From NCBI GenBank assembly GCA_017541565.1, contig JAFXYU010000209.1, positions 1 through 5,947 of the forward strand: DNA of 5,947 nt, in the 5' to 3' direction. Origin of the DNA: a bacterium. Its GTDB lineage: Bacteria > Cyanobacteriota > Vampirovibrionia > Gastranaerophilales > Gastranaerophilaceae. A program made the position numbers and the translations under genes. Every line of letters begins with the position of its first letter. Position 1 is the stretch's first letter. Under the pieces are notes generated by a model. That model saw only the letters and a program-made list of their open reading frames with translations. It did no database searches and was not told the DNA's origin. This document shows positions 4,993 through 5,947 of this stretch, piece after piece.

Positions 4993-5868
4993 ATGGTACA
5001 AAGTTTAGTTTTACAGGGAATTGATAAAGAACAAAATATATATAAAGAGATAACCCCCGGAGGATACGGAATTGCCATAAAAACAAAGAATATTCTGTTT
5101 TCCAAACAATCACCGTTTCAGAAGGTGGAAATCTTTGACACGGATTCTGCATTGGGCAGAGTTCTCACCTTGGACGATTTAATGATGACAACGGAAGGTG
5201 ATGAGTGGCATTATCACGAAATGATTGCACATATTCCGATGATGACTCACAAATGCCCGAAAACCGTACTGGTAATAGGCGGAGGTGATGGCGGCACCGT
5301 TAGAGAAGTTCTTAAACACGATACCGTTGAAAAAGTTGTACTCTGCGAAATTGACGGCATGGTTATTGATGCGTGCAAAAAATACCTTCCGACAATTGCG
5401 TGCGAACTTGATAATCCAAAATGCGAAATTCTTGTTCAGGATGCTATTGAATATATTAAAGACAAAAAAGACATGTTTGATATAGTTCTTATTGATTCCA
5501 CTGATCCGATGGGACCCGGGGAAGGACTTTTTACGGATGAATTTTACACAAATGTGAAAAATTCTCTGAAGGAAGGCGGAATTATGACTGCTCAATCGGA
5601 AAGCCCGTTTACCAACAGAGAAGAAATTAAAAAAATGTACACTCAATTGAGAAGAGTTTTCCCGATAGTTTCAACTTATACTTCAAACATTCCTACTTAT
5701 CCGGGCGGATATTGGGCGTGGGCATTCTGTTCAAAAACAGTTGAACCGCTTTCTTATTGGGACGAAAGAAGAGGGAATGAAATCACAAAAACTTGTAAAA
5801 TCTATAACAAAGATTACCACTTTGCACGATTTGCTCTTCCCAACTATCTAAAGGAACTCGTAGGATAA
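4993..5868 (+). CDS. speE: Spermidine synthase (polyamine aminopropyltransferase)
   Basis: This is a 291-aa protein whose length is normal for bacterial SpeE. It transfers the aminopropyl group of decarboxylated S-adenosylmethionine to putrescine, giving spermidine and methylthioadenosine in the cytosol. Visible motifs in order are a small N-terminal beta domain (1-65), DEWHYHEMIAH (70-80), the nucleotide-binding GGGDGGTVREVLKH (96-109), CEIDGMVID (118-126) with the ribose-binding acid, DSTDPMGPGEGLF (158-170) with the expected catalytic Asp158, QSESP (191-195), and PTYPGGYWAW (224-233). All key positions are present, so it should be active. Putrescine is the likely acceptor, but related aminopropyltransferases use agmatine or other amines, and the sequence alone does not settle this. 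It begins one base after the HIT gene stop. speD, the source of decarboxylated SAM, is not in the window. Confidence 0.95.
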   Translation: MVQSLVLQGIDKEQNIYKEITPGGYGIAIKTKNILFSKQSPFQKVEIFDTDSALGRVLTLDDLMMTTEGDEWHYHEMIAHIPMMTHKCPKTVLVIGGGDGGTVREVLKHDTVEKVVLCEIDGMVIDACKKYLPTIACELDNPKCEILVQDAIEYIKDKKDMFDIVLIDSTDPMGPGEGLFTDEFYTNVKNSLKEGGIMTAQSESPFTNREEIKKMYTQLRRVFPIVSTYTSNIPTYPGGYWAWAFCSKTVEPLSYWDERRGNEITKTCKIYNKDYHFARFALPNYLKELVG

Positions 5869-5886
5869 TTTTTGCCGTATTTTATT

Positions 5887-5931
5887 AACCAAAAGTACTA
5901 TACATATTTTTTATATGTATTACAATTGGTT
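5887..5931. other. Long hairpin after speE
   Basis: AACCAA (5887-5892) pairs with TTGGTT (5926-5931). After a symmetric AA/AA internal loop, GTA (5895-5897) pairs with TAC (5921-5923). After a CT bulge, ATACATAT (5900-5907) pairs with ATATGTAT (5913-5920) around TTTTT. This gives 17 base pairs in total. No T-run follows on either side, so it is not a textbook intrinsic terminator. It may still end or protect the speE transcript, or be a small palindromic repeat. It begins 19 bases past the speE stop. Confidence 0.5.
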
Positions 5932-5947
5932 CGTAGTTAGTAATTAA

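Noticed and set aside
5179..5646. 155-aa open frame on the - strand inside speE
   Set aside because: The + frame carries all SpeE motifs. The antisense product is Phe/Asn/His-rich with no domain.

Overview
The window is an AT-rich bacterial segment with six protein genes and one 408-bp structured, repeat-bearing gap. Three flagellar genes lie on the + strand (120-2597), a lineage-specific-looking protein with a phosphoribosyltransferase-type motif lies on the - strand (3006-4583), and a HIT hydrolase / spermidine synthase pair lies on the + strand (4671-5868).

Organism: the low GC, a flagellar set with weakly conserved sequences, and an N-terminal 'PPVFRG' motif in the - strand protein suggest an uncultured gut-type bacterium. 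My best guess is a Gastranaerophilales / Melainabacteria relative, because proteins from that group often carry a short F-[K/R]-G motif near the N-terminus. This is recalled knowledge plus inference, not shown by the sequence.

Layout: 1-119 is a leader with one copy of a short repeat. fliJ, fliK and a hook/rod-type flg gene follow, each overlapping the next by a few bases, so they form one translationally coupled unit. Together they point to export and assembly of the hook: FliJ works with the export ATPase, FliK measures hook length, and the third gene encodes an axial subunit. Region 2598-3005 holds a hairpin, a 37-bp-arm inverted repeat built from AAGTGA/CACTTA words, a good intrinsic terminator (2803-2838), and three direct repeats (39-bp cores at 56-60 bp spacing). 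These repeats match the partial copy at the window's left edge, so the same element family lies on both sides of the flagellar block.

The - strand gene and the HIT gene are divergently transcribed from a 87-bp gap. Recognisable sigma70-type boxes there face away from each other, and their two -35 boxes form the arms of a small inverted repeat. The HIT gene and speE are one base apart and look co-transcribed. A long hairpin follows speE.

The least-described items are the 525-aa PRTase-motif protein and the repeat family. I see no CRISPR array, transposase, rRNA or convincing tRNA.
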